A stretch of DNA of 8,105 nt from Oxalobacter sp. (GCA_012512465.1 JAAZED010000030.1:1-8105); one strand, 5' to 3'. Positions 1-6,957 are shown, counted from the stretch's first letter. A program made the numbers and translations. The notes: generated by a model not told the origin, from the sequence alone.

Positions 1-456
1 ACCCAGGGCTTCCCGGTTAAAGTCATCAATGAGGTTCAATAACCGAAAGCTTCTGCCATCTTCCAGTTGGTCATGCATGAAATCCATCGACCAGACCTGG
101 TTGCTCTTTTGGGGAACACTCAGGATTTCCGGCTTTTCCCGTGTCATGCGCTTTTTGGGACGGATACGAAGGTTTAATTCAAGTTCACGATAAATGCGAT
201 AGACGCGTTTGTGGTTCCAGCCAAATCCTTTGACGTTGCGCAGGTGCAGATAACACAGACCGAATCCCCAGTTGCGGTTGTTGTCTGTCAGTCGCATCAG
301 CCATTGGGCAATCTGTTCGTTTGCAGTATTTCCACTGGCTTCATACCGGTAACAAGTTTGACTGACCCCGAATGTCTCGCAGGACAGACGGATGGATATC
401 CTCTTGTCGGCAACGGCTCGCCTGGCCATCTCCCGCCGTTGAGATGGCCTTACCAC
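1..456 (-). CDS. IS3-family transposase OrfB, N-terminal 152 codons (partial)
   Basis: This is the catalytic part of the transposase, made as an OrfAB fusion by -1 frameshifting. The frame is open from at least the GTG at 456-454 to position 1 with no stop, so the protein continues beyond the window. Visible parts are an HTH_21-like region (residues about 1-100) containing [20 protein letters not shown] (62-81) and [15 protein letters not shown], typical of the family. The start of the integrase core follows: [10 protein letters not shown], where D125 would be the first acidic residue of the DDE triad. The second D and the E lie off the edge, so activity cannot be judged. There is no strong independent ribosome site before the GTG, which supports expression by frameshift. 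Confidence 0.9.
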   Translation of the reverse strand, partial: MVRPSQRREMARRAVADKRISIRLSCETFGVSQTCYRYEASGNTANEQIAQWLMRLTDNNRNWGFGLCYLHLRNVKGFGWNHKRVYRIYRELELNLRIRPKKRMTREKPEILSVPQKSNQVWSMDFMHDQLEDGRSFRLLNLIDDFNREALG

Positions 457-716
457 TTTTTTTCGATGGCTTCTTTGAGTATCTCTGCTTTGAGGCGTTC
501 TTCAGCGTACATCTTCTTGAGACGGGTATTTTCAGCTTCGAGTTCTTTCATCCTGGTTATCATGGCAGTATCCATGCCGCCATATTTGGCTCGCCATTTG
601 TAAAACGCTGCTGAACTCATCCCATGTTCCCGGCATAACTCCGGTACGGGAATTCCAGATTCGGCCTGCTTTAATATCGCCATGATCTGGCTATCGGTAA
701 ATCTCGACTTCTTCAT
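450..716 (-). CDS. IS3-family transposase OrfA (88 aa)
   Basis: This is the DNA-binding accessory protein of an IS3-family element and the N-terminal part of the OrfAB fusion transposase. Residues about 5-45 form a helix-turn-helix ([14 protein letters not shown], then [20 protein letters not shown]). Residues about 54-86 are a charged, leucine-containing coiled-coil (L59, L66, L80) used for multimerisation in this family. The 88-aa length is normal. The start is well supported: the minus strand has AAGGAGG (complement of 723-729) six bases before the ATG. The ORF ends with KKW and TAA at 452-450, just after the A7 frameshift site that joins it to orfB. It appears intact. Confidence 0.93.
   Translation of the reverse strand: MKKSRFTDSQIMAILKQAESGIPVPELCREHGMSSAAFYKWRAKYGGMDTAMITRMKELEAENTRLKKMYAEERLKAEILKEAIEKKW
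456..462 (-). promoter_or_regulatory. Programmed -1 ribosomal frameshift site (A AAA AAG)
   Basis: Near the end of orfA the minus strand reads GAA AAA AAG TGG TAA in the zero frame, giving the canonical slippery heptamer A AAA AAG two codons before the orfA stop. Slipping back one base gives AAA AAA GTG GTA and enters the orfB frame, which stays open to the window edge. Frameshifting on such A-runs is the known route to OrfAB in many IS3-family elements. A stimulatory hairpin downstream was not established. Confidence 0.8.
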
Positions 717-795
717 GTAGAACCTCCTTCATAAGAAAATTCTACTTCCAATTCAAACTAATCAGTGGGGGGATTACCAATGGAGACTGGCTTTT

Positions 796-2053
796 TTAGG
801 CGATCTGAAAGGGCGGCAGTTTTCGGGGAACCAGTTCGTTTTTCAGTGTGATGTACTGCGGCAGGCCATTGCTCCCATATGGCGGATAATCCTCGCCCTG
901 TATGAGGGGAAGCAGGTAGTGCCGGCACGCCTCGGTAATGCCAAAACCATCATCGCTGATAAAACTCATGGGCATGTGCTTTTCCACATTGGCCACATTT
1001 TTCAGGTCTGCCATGCCAATCCGGTACTGATAAGGCGCATCGGATACGCGCTCAATGGTCGGCATCACCGAGTTGCAGCCTTAGTGCCAGATTGACGGCA
1101 GCACATCCCAGCTCATAGGCATGCTGCACATCCACCGCTGACGCCAGATGACGGGCCGCACGCTGCAGGTAATTGGCTACCGCCCAGTGAAAAGGATGAC
1201 CCAGTTTGTTGCGGATCATGTTTGCCAGGATCGGCGCGGCCCCGCCCAGATGCGCATGGCCAAATACATCACGTGCCCCCTGATCGGCAATGAATTCGCC
1301 ATTCGGGTATTTGCATCCTTCTGACACAACGACCGTACAGTAACCGAAACGCCTGACGTTTTCATCCACTCGCGCCAGGAATTTTTCCTCATTAAATTCG
1401 ATCTCGGGAAACAGGATCACAACAGGAATACCATAATCCATTGCCAGCCCGCCGGCCGCAGCGATCCACCCGGCATGCCGTCCCATCACTTCAAAAACAA
1501 AAATCCGGGTTGAGGTTTTTGACATGGCCCGCACGTCAAAAGATGCCTCGAGTGTGGACACCGCAACATATTTGGCAACGGATCCGAATCCCGGGCAATT
1601 GTCTGTCAGCGGAAGATCATTATCAATGGTTTTTGGCACATGGATCGCCTGTACCGGATAACCCATCAGTGTGGAAAGCTGGGATACCTTGAAACAGGTA
1701 TCGGCAGAATCCCCCCCGCCGTTGTAAAAGAAATACCCGATATCGTGTGCCCGGAAAACATCAATCAGACGCTCGAAACCCCGGCTGTCGACCTGCGGGT
1801 CCGCCAGCTTCAGGCGGCAGGAGCCAAATGCCCCGGCAGGAGTATAACGCAGCTTCGCAATATCGGCATCCGTCTCAATACTGGTATCAACCAGCTCTTC
1901 CGTCAGCGCACCCACGATGCCATTCAAACCGGCGTAGACCTTGCTGATTTTGTCCGGATGCTTGCGCGCCGTTTCAATCACCCCGCAGGCTGAGGCATTG
2001 ATCACAGCCGTTACACCACCGGACTGCGCATAAAAAGCGTTCCTTCCTTTCAT
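796..2053 (-). pseudogene. pfp: Pyrophosphate-dependent 6-phosphofructokinase, frameshifted
   Basis: The gene encodes a PPi-type phosphofructokinase (fructose 6-phosphate to fructose 1,6-bisphosphate, reversible, cytoplasmic glycolysis). Family motifs are in order: AQSGGVTAVINAS (9-21), GLNGIVGAL (42-50), GGGDS (112-116), PKTIDND (140-146, with the expected catalytic D144 and the lysine typical of PPi enzymes), MGRHAGW (190-196) and HLGGAAP (268-274). The start ATG at 2053 has GGGAG six bases upstream. After NLAL (about 1082) this frame goes out of register and stops at 1054-1052. The conserved C-terminal part resumes in another frame as NSVMPTIERVSDAPYQYRIG and ends at 796. The join is at about 1070-1082. 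Joined, the two parts give roughly 420 aa, normal for this family. The family usually has one residue between the LAL and G positions, so loss of two bases fits best; one extra base is also possible. A sequencing error cannot be excluded. Confidence 0.88.
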
Positions 2054-2318
2054 GACATTCTCCCATCCCCCGAAACCACCGGTTGTTTATTCGCATGAAT
2101 GACTGATTTCCTGTTAGGTTACCGCCATCTGCGCAAATGACCAAACCGATTGCAACAACCTGTGAACATTTTTTCCCTGACTGTTGTATTCAGCACCATC
2201 ATGTCGCCATTTTTTCATAACGCCGCCAGCCTGACACGAATGACTTTTGACGTCGCCTCCTCAGGCGCAATATGTAATAATCCCGTGTAACACCAGAACC
2301 GGACCATCCCGCACAACA

Positions 2319-3254
2319 ATGCAGACGCCCCGCCAACAGACACCTCAGGCCGCACCACCGACACGCGATGGTATCAGCCCCAGCCGTGTCTTTCTTCCGG
2401 CAGGGTCATGGACAAGCTATGAGGATTTTCTGGCAGCACGTTTTCCGGCAGTCAGCCGCACTGACTGGCAATCACGCATCCGGCAGGGGAAGGTACTGGA
2501 TGCCAGCGGCAGACGCATCCAGCCAGGGCAATCGTATGCGCATGGCAATCTGCTTTACTATTACCGGAGTCTGCCCGCAGAGACACTGGTTCCGTTTACC
2601 GAAACCGTCATTTATCAGGATGAGTGGATTGTCGTTGCAGACAAGCCCCACTTTTTACCCGTCATCCCCTCGGGCCGCTATCTGCAGGAAACCCTGCTGG
2701 TACGCCTGAAGCGCCGCCTGAATATCAACACGCTTTCCCCCATACACCGTATAGACAGGGAAACCGCCGGCCTGGTGGTTTTTTCTGTCCAGCCCGCCAC
2801 ACGTTCACGCTATCAGGTACTTTTTCATGGCCGGCAGGTGGAAAAACATTATGAAGCCATTGCGCCACACCGTCCGGATATCCCCCTGCCCTCTCTTTAT
2901 CGCAGCTGTCTTGTCCAAAGCGGGGAGTCCTTCATGCAGATGAAAGAAGTCCCGGGAAAGCCCAATGCCGAAACGACAATCCGTTTGCTGGAATCAAAAA
3001 ACGCGCTGGCACGATATGCCCTGCAACCACTGACAGGGAAAAAACATCAGCTGCGGGTTCAGATGATGGGCATGGGTCTTCCTATTCTCAATGACCGGAT
3101 ATACCCTGAGCTGCAGCCGGAAGAAGCCGATGAAAAAAGCCGGAATGACGCTTTTGCCAGTCCGCTGCAACTGCTGGCAAAAGCCATTGCCTTTACAGAC
3201 CCGGTCACCGGGGCACAACGCTATTTTGAAAGCACACAGCAATTGAGACTTTAA
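2319..3254 (+). CDS. RluA-family pseudouridine synthase
   Basis: This enzyme converts uridine to pseudouridine in rRNA or tRNA, and its target site cannot be read from sequence. With the ATG start it has 311 aa. Residues about 36-62 resemble an S4-like RNA-binding segment (DFLAARFPAVSRTDW, then GKVLDASG). The catalytic domain follows, with ADKPHFLPV (107-115), HRIDRETAGL (143-152, catalytic aspartate D146) and TGKKHQLRV (239-247). All hallmark motifs are present. The start is uncertain: the frame is open upstream to a TTG at 2247, but the intervening 24 residues look non-coding and neither start has a clear Shine-Dalgarno, so the ATG is preferred. The gene is divergent from the phosphofructokinase gene. 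The 265-bp gap (2054-2318) shows only weak promoter-like hexamers. The stop codon directly abuts the next ATG. Confidence 0.9.
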   Translation: MQTPRQQTPQAAPPTRDGISPSRVFLPAGSWTSYEDFLAARFPAVSRTDWQSRIRQGKVLDASGRRIQPGQSYAHGNLLYYYRSLPAETLVPFTETVIYQDEWIVVADKPHFLPVIPSGRYLQETLLVRLKRRLNINTLSPIHRIDRETAGLVVFSVQPATRSRYQVLFHGRQVEKHYEAIAPHRPDIPLPSLYRSCLVQSGESFMQMKEVPGKPNAETTIRLLESKNALARYALQPLTGKKHQLRVQMMGMGLPILNDRIYPELQPEEADEKSRNDAFASPLQLLAKAIAFTDPVTGAQRYFESTQQLRL

Positions 3255-4061
3255 ATGCGGAAAAAAAAGAAAAACAAACAAAATACCGGAAGTGGTAAAA
3301 ACTATTACCCCAAAGCGACCTTGTCTGAGCAGGATGGCCTGCTTGTCCTGCATCTGGGTACCGAATGGATTCAGGGAGCCATGCGCATAAATAACCCGGT
3401 GGAAATCGTGCTCGAATACATCCAGCAGATGATGATGTGGATGCTTTTTAAGAAACAGCCTGCGCACATCGTCCAGCTCGGTCTTGGCAGCGCCGCTCTT
3501 ACCAAATTCTGCTACCACACCTTCCCGGAAGCAAAAGTAACCGCCGTCGAGCTCAACCCGCATGTCATTAACATCTGCCATGAATCCTTTTACCTGCCCC
3601 CCGATGATAAACGGCTTCGCGTGATTGAGGGCGATGCCATGGATTATGTCCGGTCACAGGCAAGAAAGAACAACATCGATATCCTGCAGGTGGATCTGTA
3701 TGATGAGCACGCCCTCGCACCGGCCATCGATACCCCCGAGTTTTACAAGGCCTGTGCCAATTGCCTCACCCCGGACGGGATGATGACAGTGAATATTTTC
3801 GGTGCCGACTCAAACCGGCACAAAAGCCTGGAAGCCATATACGGCGCTTTTGACGCAGTTATCTGGATGCCTGAAGTGCATGGTGCGAACATCGTCGCCC
3901 TTGCCTTCAAGCAGGCGCCCGGCATCGCTTTTTCCGAACTCTACGACAAGGCGGATATCATCCGCCTGGAAACCGGCCTTTTGGCCAAGCGCTGGGTTGA
4001 CGGGCTGCAGGAATGGATGCGCCAGCAGATTGAAAATATCCAGGCAGAAGAACAGCTGTAA
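3255..4061 (+). CDS. SpeE-like (spermidine synthase family) protein
   Basis: This is a class I SAM-fold protein of the polyamine aminopropyltransferase family, 268 aa and predicted cytoplasmic. It has a lysine-rich N-terminus (MRKKKKNK), then a short beta-rich segment (LSEQDGLLVLHLG). The cofactor motif follows as QLGLGSAALTKF (74-85), with the acidic strand end VTAVELNPHVI (95-105), IEGDAMDYV (124-132) and the catalytic-region stretch ILQVDLYDEH (143-152). Classical SpeE has a GGGDGG cofactor motif, which here is GLGSAA, so true spermidine synthase activity is doubtful and a methyltransferase-like or other aminopropyl-transfer role is possible. The ATG begins immediately after the TAA of the pseudouridine synthase gene with no strong Shine-Dalgarno, which suggests translational coupling and one operon. 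Confidence 0.82.
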   Translation: MRKKKKNKQNTGSGKNYYPKATLSEQDGLLVLHLGTEWIQGAMRINNPVEIVLEYIQQMMMWMLFKKQPAHIVQLGLGSAALTKFCYHTFPEAKVTAVELNPHVINICHESFYLPPDDKRLRVIEGDAMDYVRSQARKNNIDILQVDLYDEHALAPAIDTPEFYKACANCLTPDGMMTVNIFGADSNRHKSLEAIYGAFDAVIWMPEVHGANIVALAFKQAPGIAFSELYDKADIIRLETGLLAKRWVDGLQEWMRQQIENIQAEEQL

Positions 4062-4093
4062 CATTTTGTAAACCGGCCAGCGGGTATTTTCAT

Positions 4094-4115
4094 CCTCCAC
4101 TGTCCATACAGGAGG
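4094..4115 (+). promoter_or_regulatory. Hairpin that would pair with a Shine-Dalgarno sequence
   Basis: CCTCC (4094-4098) and TGT (4101-4103) pair with ACA (4108-4110) and GGAGG (4111-4115), with an AC bulge and a four-base loop (CCAT). The right arm overlaps AGGAGGG (4110-4116), the strong ribosome site of the 14-codon ORF at 4122. In RNA the stem would hide that site. No U-run follows, so it is not an intrinsic terminator. The function is inferred. Confidence 0.35.
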
Positions 4116-4121
4116 GAAGGC

Positions 4122-4166
4122 ATGGTCTTCGCCCCGTTATCTTTTGTTACAAATCCCCGCAGCTGA
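4122..4166 (+). CDS. Possible 14-codon leader ORF
   Basis: An ATG at 4122 lies five bases after AGGAGGG (4110-4116), the best Shine-Dalgarno in this part of the window. It opens a 14-codon frame (MVFAPLSFVTNPRS) ending in TGA at 4164-4166. No run of regulatory codons is visible. It may be a real leader peptide for the beta-propeller gene, a standby ribosome site, or chance. The product is too short to judge by composition. Confidence 0.2.
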   Translation: MVFAPLSFVTNPRS

Positions 4167-4189
4167 TCAAGGGGGTTCGAAAAATTTTA

Positions 4190-4198
4190 TGCTGTAAT
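4190..4198 (+). promoter_or_regulatory. Candidate extended -10 promoter element
   Basis: TGCTGTAAT matches an extended -10 (TGn followed by TGTAAT, five of six to TATAAT), 134 bases before the beta-propeller start. The sequence at the -35 distance (about 4170-4175, AGGGGG) does not match consensus. If used, transcription would start near 4205, so the leader would include the two downstream hairpins but not the tiny ORF. Confidence 0.3.
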
Positions 4199-4246
4199 GG
4201 CGGTGGCGTTTTCTGCCGTGTCATGCAGATCGTGACGCCTGTGCCA

Positions 4247-4288
4247 TCCTGAAAATGTTTTACCTTCCGCCCGGACAAACATTCAGGA
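4247..4288 (+). promoter_or_regulatory. Long imperfect hairpin in the leader
   Basis: TCCTGAAAATGTTT (4247-4260) pairs with AAACATTCAGGA (4277-4288) over 12 base pairs with a two-A bulge and a 16-base loop. It ends 34 bases before the AGGAG ribosome site of the beta-propeller gene. There is no U-run after it. It could affect transcript stability or translation, but the role is not shown by sequence. Confidence 0.4.
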
Positions 4289-4331
4289 AGTATCCACAAA
4301 AAAACAGAATAACCCGCATACAGGAGCCACC

Positions 4332-6311
4332 ATGACCCGTTCTTTGTTTTCCCGTCTATTCCTGAAACCTGCCCTGATTATCGTGGTCGGTTTCACCGCT
4401 GCGTCTCCGGCAACGGCTTGGAGCATCTTCGGCGGCAAACAGAATAATACCCTTACCGCATTCAAATCAGAGGCCGAGCTCAACGAATGGCTGGCCGGCA
4501 AAAAGAGCAAGATCGATGCACAGCCGACACGCAGCCAATCCGAAATGGCAATGACAAAAAAAGAATCAGCCGTAGCCGCAGCGCCAATGGCCATGATGGC
4601 GCAGGATTCTGTTGCTGCGGATAAGGCACAAGAGGAATCCGAATCCGTCACCAATACGCAGACCGCCGGCGTGGATGAAGGCGGTATCGTCAAGGTGCAC
4701 GGCAATCATCTAGTCGTTCTCCGTAGGGGACGGCTTTTCACGGTTGATGTCGGCAACAGCCGTCTCGCACCGGTTTCCATGATTGACGCCTATGCGCCCG
4801 GCTCATCCGGACATGCCTGGTACGATGAAATACTGATATCCGGCAACACCATTGCTGTTATCGGCTACAGCTACAGCAAGGGCGGCACGGAAGTGGTGCT
4901 CTTCACTATCGACCGTAACGGCCAGCTCAGCTACAAGTCCACGCATGTGCTGCGCTCGAACGATTATTACTCGTCACGCAACTATGCAAGCCGCCTGATC
5001 GGAGACAAGCTGATCTTCTATACACCGCTTTACCTCAATTTTCATGCGGCCAATCCGCTGGATTTTTTCCCGGCCGTGCGCTCCTGGCAGGACGGCAAAG
5101 CAGGTGACTTCAAACGAATCGCGCCGGCAACACAGATATACCGCACGGATGAAGACCTTGATCCGACCCGGACCCAGATTGCCCTTCATACCGTACAAGT
5201 CTGTGATCTTTCAAAACCGGATATGCAGTGCACGGCAACCGGTGTACTGGCGCCTGCCGGCCGTGAGTTTTATGTCTCAAAAGATGCTGTCTATATCTGG
5301 ACAGCGCCTTATGCCCGCTATAACCACCGCACTGCCAATACGGCTCCTCCTGTAAGCGCTTCTGTTTTCAGGCTGCCGCTGGATACCAGGCAGGCTCCTA
5401 CCGCGATCAAAACAATGGGCAGCCCGATTGACCAGTTTTCCTTCCTGGAAAGTGACGATGGCTATCTGAATGTCATGCTGCGCTCAGAAGGCCCTGCCGC
5501 TTCCATGTGGTCATCCGAAGGCAGAAGCAAGGATCTGGCGCTTTTACGTGTGCCTGTCAGCCAGTTTGGCAACGGCACCGAATCCGCCCCTGTTGCCAAT
5601 TACCATCCGCTGCCCTCACCACAGGGAGGACACAGCATCCAGAACCGTTACATCGGCAACTATCTCCTCTATGGCGCAGGCAATACCTGGGGACGTAGCC
5701 AGTCCACAGAAAATACCGCCTATGTGCTTGCCTGGAAAAACCCGCAAAGCGGGTCCGTCAAACTCACGCCGTCACACAGTGTCGACCGCATTGAGGCACT
5801 CGGCAAAAACGCGCTTTTGGTCGGCACCCCGAATACCAGCCTGGTTTTCACAACCATAGCACTGGGCGGCACTGACCGGATGGTGTACGCCAATCCTGTC
5901 AGCACTTTCCAGTTGGCCAATGCGGCCCAGGGAGAAACCCGCAGCCATGGTTTCTTCTATAAGCCGGAAAACGAGAAAAACGGTATCCTCGGGCTGCCCT
6001 TCAGGGGAAGCGGCTCTTCCGGCTGGAAACAGCTTCGCAATGTGTCAAGCGGCATTGTTTATGTAAAAAACAATAACCTGTCACTTTCCGAAATGGGCAT
6101 ACTGGGCGCTTCACCGAACCCGAACACCAACGACAACTGCAAGGCATCCTGCGTGGACTGGTATGGCAACTCCCGCCCGCTCTTCCTGAAAGGCCGGGTT
6201 TTCGCCCTGATGGGTTACGATCTGGTCGAAGGCAAGGTCAGCGGCAACAGCATCAGCGAAGTCCGCCGTATTGATTTCAGCCCCGTGCAAAGCCAGCCGG
6301 TAAGGCGCTAG
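4332..6311 (+). CDS. Exported beta-propeller domain protein (PF09826-like)
   Basis: This is a 659-aa protein predicted to be exported by Sec. The N-terminus has basic residues, a hydrophobic stretch (about 13-23) and a likely signal peptidase I site after SPATA (about residue 29). A low-complexity Ala/Met/Gln linker follows (about 60-105). The family hallmark is GVDEGGIVKVHGNHLVVLRR (113-132), resembling the VDEADIVK motif that opens the secreted beta-propeller family PF09826. The rest is rich in short beta-strand repeats ending in Gly/Asp turns, fitting blades. Two close cysteine pairs (VCDLSKPDMQC, and NCKASC near the C-terminus) suggest disulfides outside the cytoplasm. The start has AGGAG about six bases upstream. 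The biochemical role of the family is unknown, and no catalytic motif was seen. It is flanked by a structured leader and a strong hairpin, so it is probably a single gene unit. Confidence 0.85.
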   Translation: MTRSLFSRLFLKPALIIVVGFTAASPATAWSIFGGKQNNTLTAFKSEAELNEWLAGKKSKIDAQPTRSQSEMAMTKKESAVAAAPMAMMAQDSVAADKAQEESESVTNTQTAGVDEGGIVKVHGNHLVVLRRGRLFTVDVGNSRLAPVSMIDAYAPGSSGHAWYDEILISGNTIAVIGYSYSKGGTEVVLFTIDRNGQLSYKSTHVLRSNDYYSSRNYASRLIGDKLIFYTPLYLNFHAANPLDFFPAVRSWQDGKAGDFKRIAPATQIYRTDEDLDPTRTQIALHTVQVCDLSKPDMQCTATGVLAPAGREFYVSKDAVYIWTAPYARYNHRTANTAPPVSASVFRLPLDTRQAPTAIKTMGSPIDQFSFLESDDGYLNVMLRSEGPAASMWSSEGRSKDLALLRVPVSQFGNGTESAPVANYHPLPSPQGGHSIQNRYIGNYLLYGAGNTWGRSQSTENTAYVLAWKNPQSGSVKLTPSHSVDRIEALGKNALLVGTPNTSLVFTTIALGGTDRMVYANPVSTFQLANAAQGETRSHGFFYKPENEKNGILGLPFRGSGSSGWKQLRNVSSGIVYVKNNNLSLSEMGILGASPNPNTNDNCKASCVDWYGNSRPLFLKGRVFALMGYDLVEGKVSGNSISEVRRIDFSPVQSQPVRR

Positions 6312-6321
6312 CAAACCATTA

Positions 6322-6354
6322 CCCCTTCTGAAAGAAGATGTCTTTCAGAAGGGG
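6322..6354. terminator. Perfect 14-bp hairpin after the beta-propeller gene
   Basis: CCCCTTCTGAAAGA (6322-6335), loop AGATG (6336-6340), TCTTTCAGAAGGGG (6341-6354): every base pairs. It starts 11 bases after the TAG stop. No T-run follows on either strand (AGTTCCATAATAAAA on plus), so it is not a classical intrinsic terminator. It may still mark the 3' end of the transcript or protect it from exonucleases. Confidence 0.55.
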
Positions 6355-6469
6355 AGTTCCATAATAAAAAACAAGGCCAAAGGGAAAGAGGCGGTATAAA
6401 ATAAAGCTGCCAGCTTCCACAGAACCGTGGCAAAATTAACGTGAATAAACTTTTTAGAGCACCGTGATC

Positions 6470-6925
6470 ATGAAAACCCGATTTTTATTACTGATTGCAG
6501 CCCTTTGCCTTGTCACGGGGTGTACACAAAATATCAATCCGGACACCTACTCTGTCGAAGGGGCCGGTAAAGTCAGCAAAACCGTACCTGGTGTTATTGT
6601 CAGCTCGCGGCAGGTTGCTGTTGCCGGCACAAACAGTACCGGTAAAACGGTTGGTGTACTGGCAGGCGCAACAGCAGGTTCTGCCATCGGTGGTGGCACA
6701 CGCTCCCATATTCTGGGGGCAATAGGCGGTGCCCTTTTGGGCGGAGTTGCCGGTGGTGCTATTGAAGAAGGCGTTACCTCACAGGGCGGTATTGAATATG
6801 TCGTGCAAACAGAAGGGGGCTCACTGGTGACCCTGACACAGGGAGCGAGTCCCGTTTTTTCGAAAGGCCAGAAAGTGCTGATCCTGTATGGTTCAAAAGC
6901 CAGGATCATCGCTGACGAACGATAG
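6470..6925 (+). CDS. Glycine-zipper outer-membrane lipoprotein (SlyB/17 kDa antigen-like)
   Basis: This is a 151-aa lipoprotein with a signal peptide MKTRFLLLIAALCLVTGC. The lipobox LVTGC places the lipidated cysteine at residue 18. The next residue is Thr rather than Asp, so Lol-dependent outer-membrane sorting is expected. Residues about 64-100 form a glycine-zipper segment (GVLAGATAGSAIGGG, then AIGGALLGGVAGGAIEEG), as in the SlyB, PcP and Rickettsia 17 kDa antigen family. A short beta-rich C-terminal domain (YVVQTEGGSLVTLTQG, GQKVLILYG) follows and is characteristic of that family. Its role is probably envelope integrity, inferred from family. The ATG at 6470 gives a standard signal peptide; a GTG two codons earlier is possible. 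The ribosome site (AGAG) is weak. In the 158-bp upstream gap, GTATAAAAT (about 6394-6402) looks like a -10 without a good -35. Confidence 0.88.
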   Translation: MKTRFLLLIAALCLVTGCTQNINPDTYSVEGAGKVSKTVPGVIVSSRQVAVAGTNSTGKTVGVLAGATAGSAIGGGTRSHILGAIGGALLGGVAGGAIEEGVTSQGGIEYVVQTEGGSLVTLTQGASPVFSKGQKVLILYGSKARIIADER

Positions 6926-6933
6926 TACCTTAC

Positions 6934-6957
6934 GCCTGTGCCAGAAACAATACAGGC
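6934..6957 (+). terminator. Weak hairpin after the lipoprotein gene
   Basis: GCCTGT (6934-6939) pairs with ACAGGC (6952-6957) around a 12-base loop, just downstream of the TAG stop. The following bases are AAAACAGCC, not a U-run, so termination here would be weak or need Rho. Confidence 0.25.

Larger units (their letters stand above)
1..779 (-). mobile_element. IS3-family insertion sequence, partial (cut by left window edge)
   Basis: This is the 5' portion of an IS3-family element transcribed leftwards. It carries an 88-codon orfA with helix-turn-helix and coiled-coil, a slippery A-run near the end of orfA, and an overlapping orfB in the -1 frame that encodes a DDE integrase. The likely outer end is near 779, where the minus strand begins TGGTAATCCCCCC; IS3-family ends normally start with TG. 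I cannot match it to the other inverted repeat because the left end is outside the window, so the exact boundary is inferred and no target duplication can be tested. The subgroup (IS51- or IS407-like) is not resolved. The element lies about 16 bp past the stop of the phosphofructokinase gene and points the same way. Confidence 0.9.
4062..4331 (+). other. Structured intergenic leader before the beta-propeller gene
   Basis: This 270-base gap has no long ORF but several inverted repeats: 4094-4115, a nested pair (4205-4209 with 4235-4239, enclosing 4213-4216 with 4225-4228), and a longer one at 4247-4288. It also holds a possible tiny ORF at 4122-4166 and an extended -10-like element at 4190-4198. 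No classical terminator with a U-run was found after the SpeE-like gene. I do not recognise a known riboswitch class. Confidence 0.5.

Noticed and set aside
728..756. TTGAAT and TATGAA with a 17-base spacer on the minus strand, a possible orfA promoter
   Set aside because: The -10 overlaps the Shine-Dalgarno (723-729), so a transcript started there would lack its ribosome site.
2247..2318. N-terminal extension of the pseudouridine synthase from a TTG start
   Set aside because: No Shine-Dalgarno, and the extra 24 residues do not look like coding sequence; the ATG at 2319 is preferred, though not proven.
2994..3581. 195-codon open frame on the minus strand across the pseudouridine synthase and SpeE-like junction
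   Set aside because: It lies opposite two genes with clear family motifs, and its own translation shows no recognisable domain.
4283..4705. 140-codon open frame on the minus strand over the beta-propeller signal peptide
   Set aside because: It is antisense to a convincing gene with a good ribosome site, and its translation is low-complexity Ala/Ser/Cys-rich.
6464..6469. GTG start two codons before the lipoprotein ATG
   Set aside because: The ATG gives a standard Lys/Arg-containing lipoprotein signal peptide; the GTG would add only two residues and has no better ribosome site.
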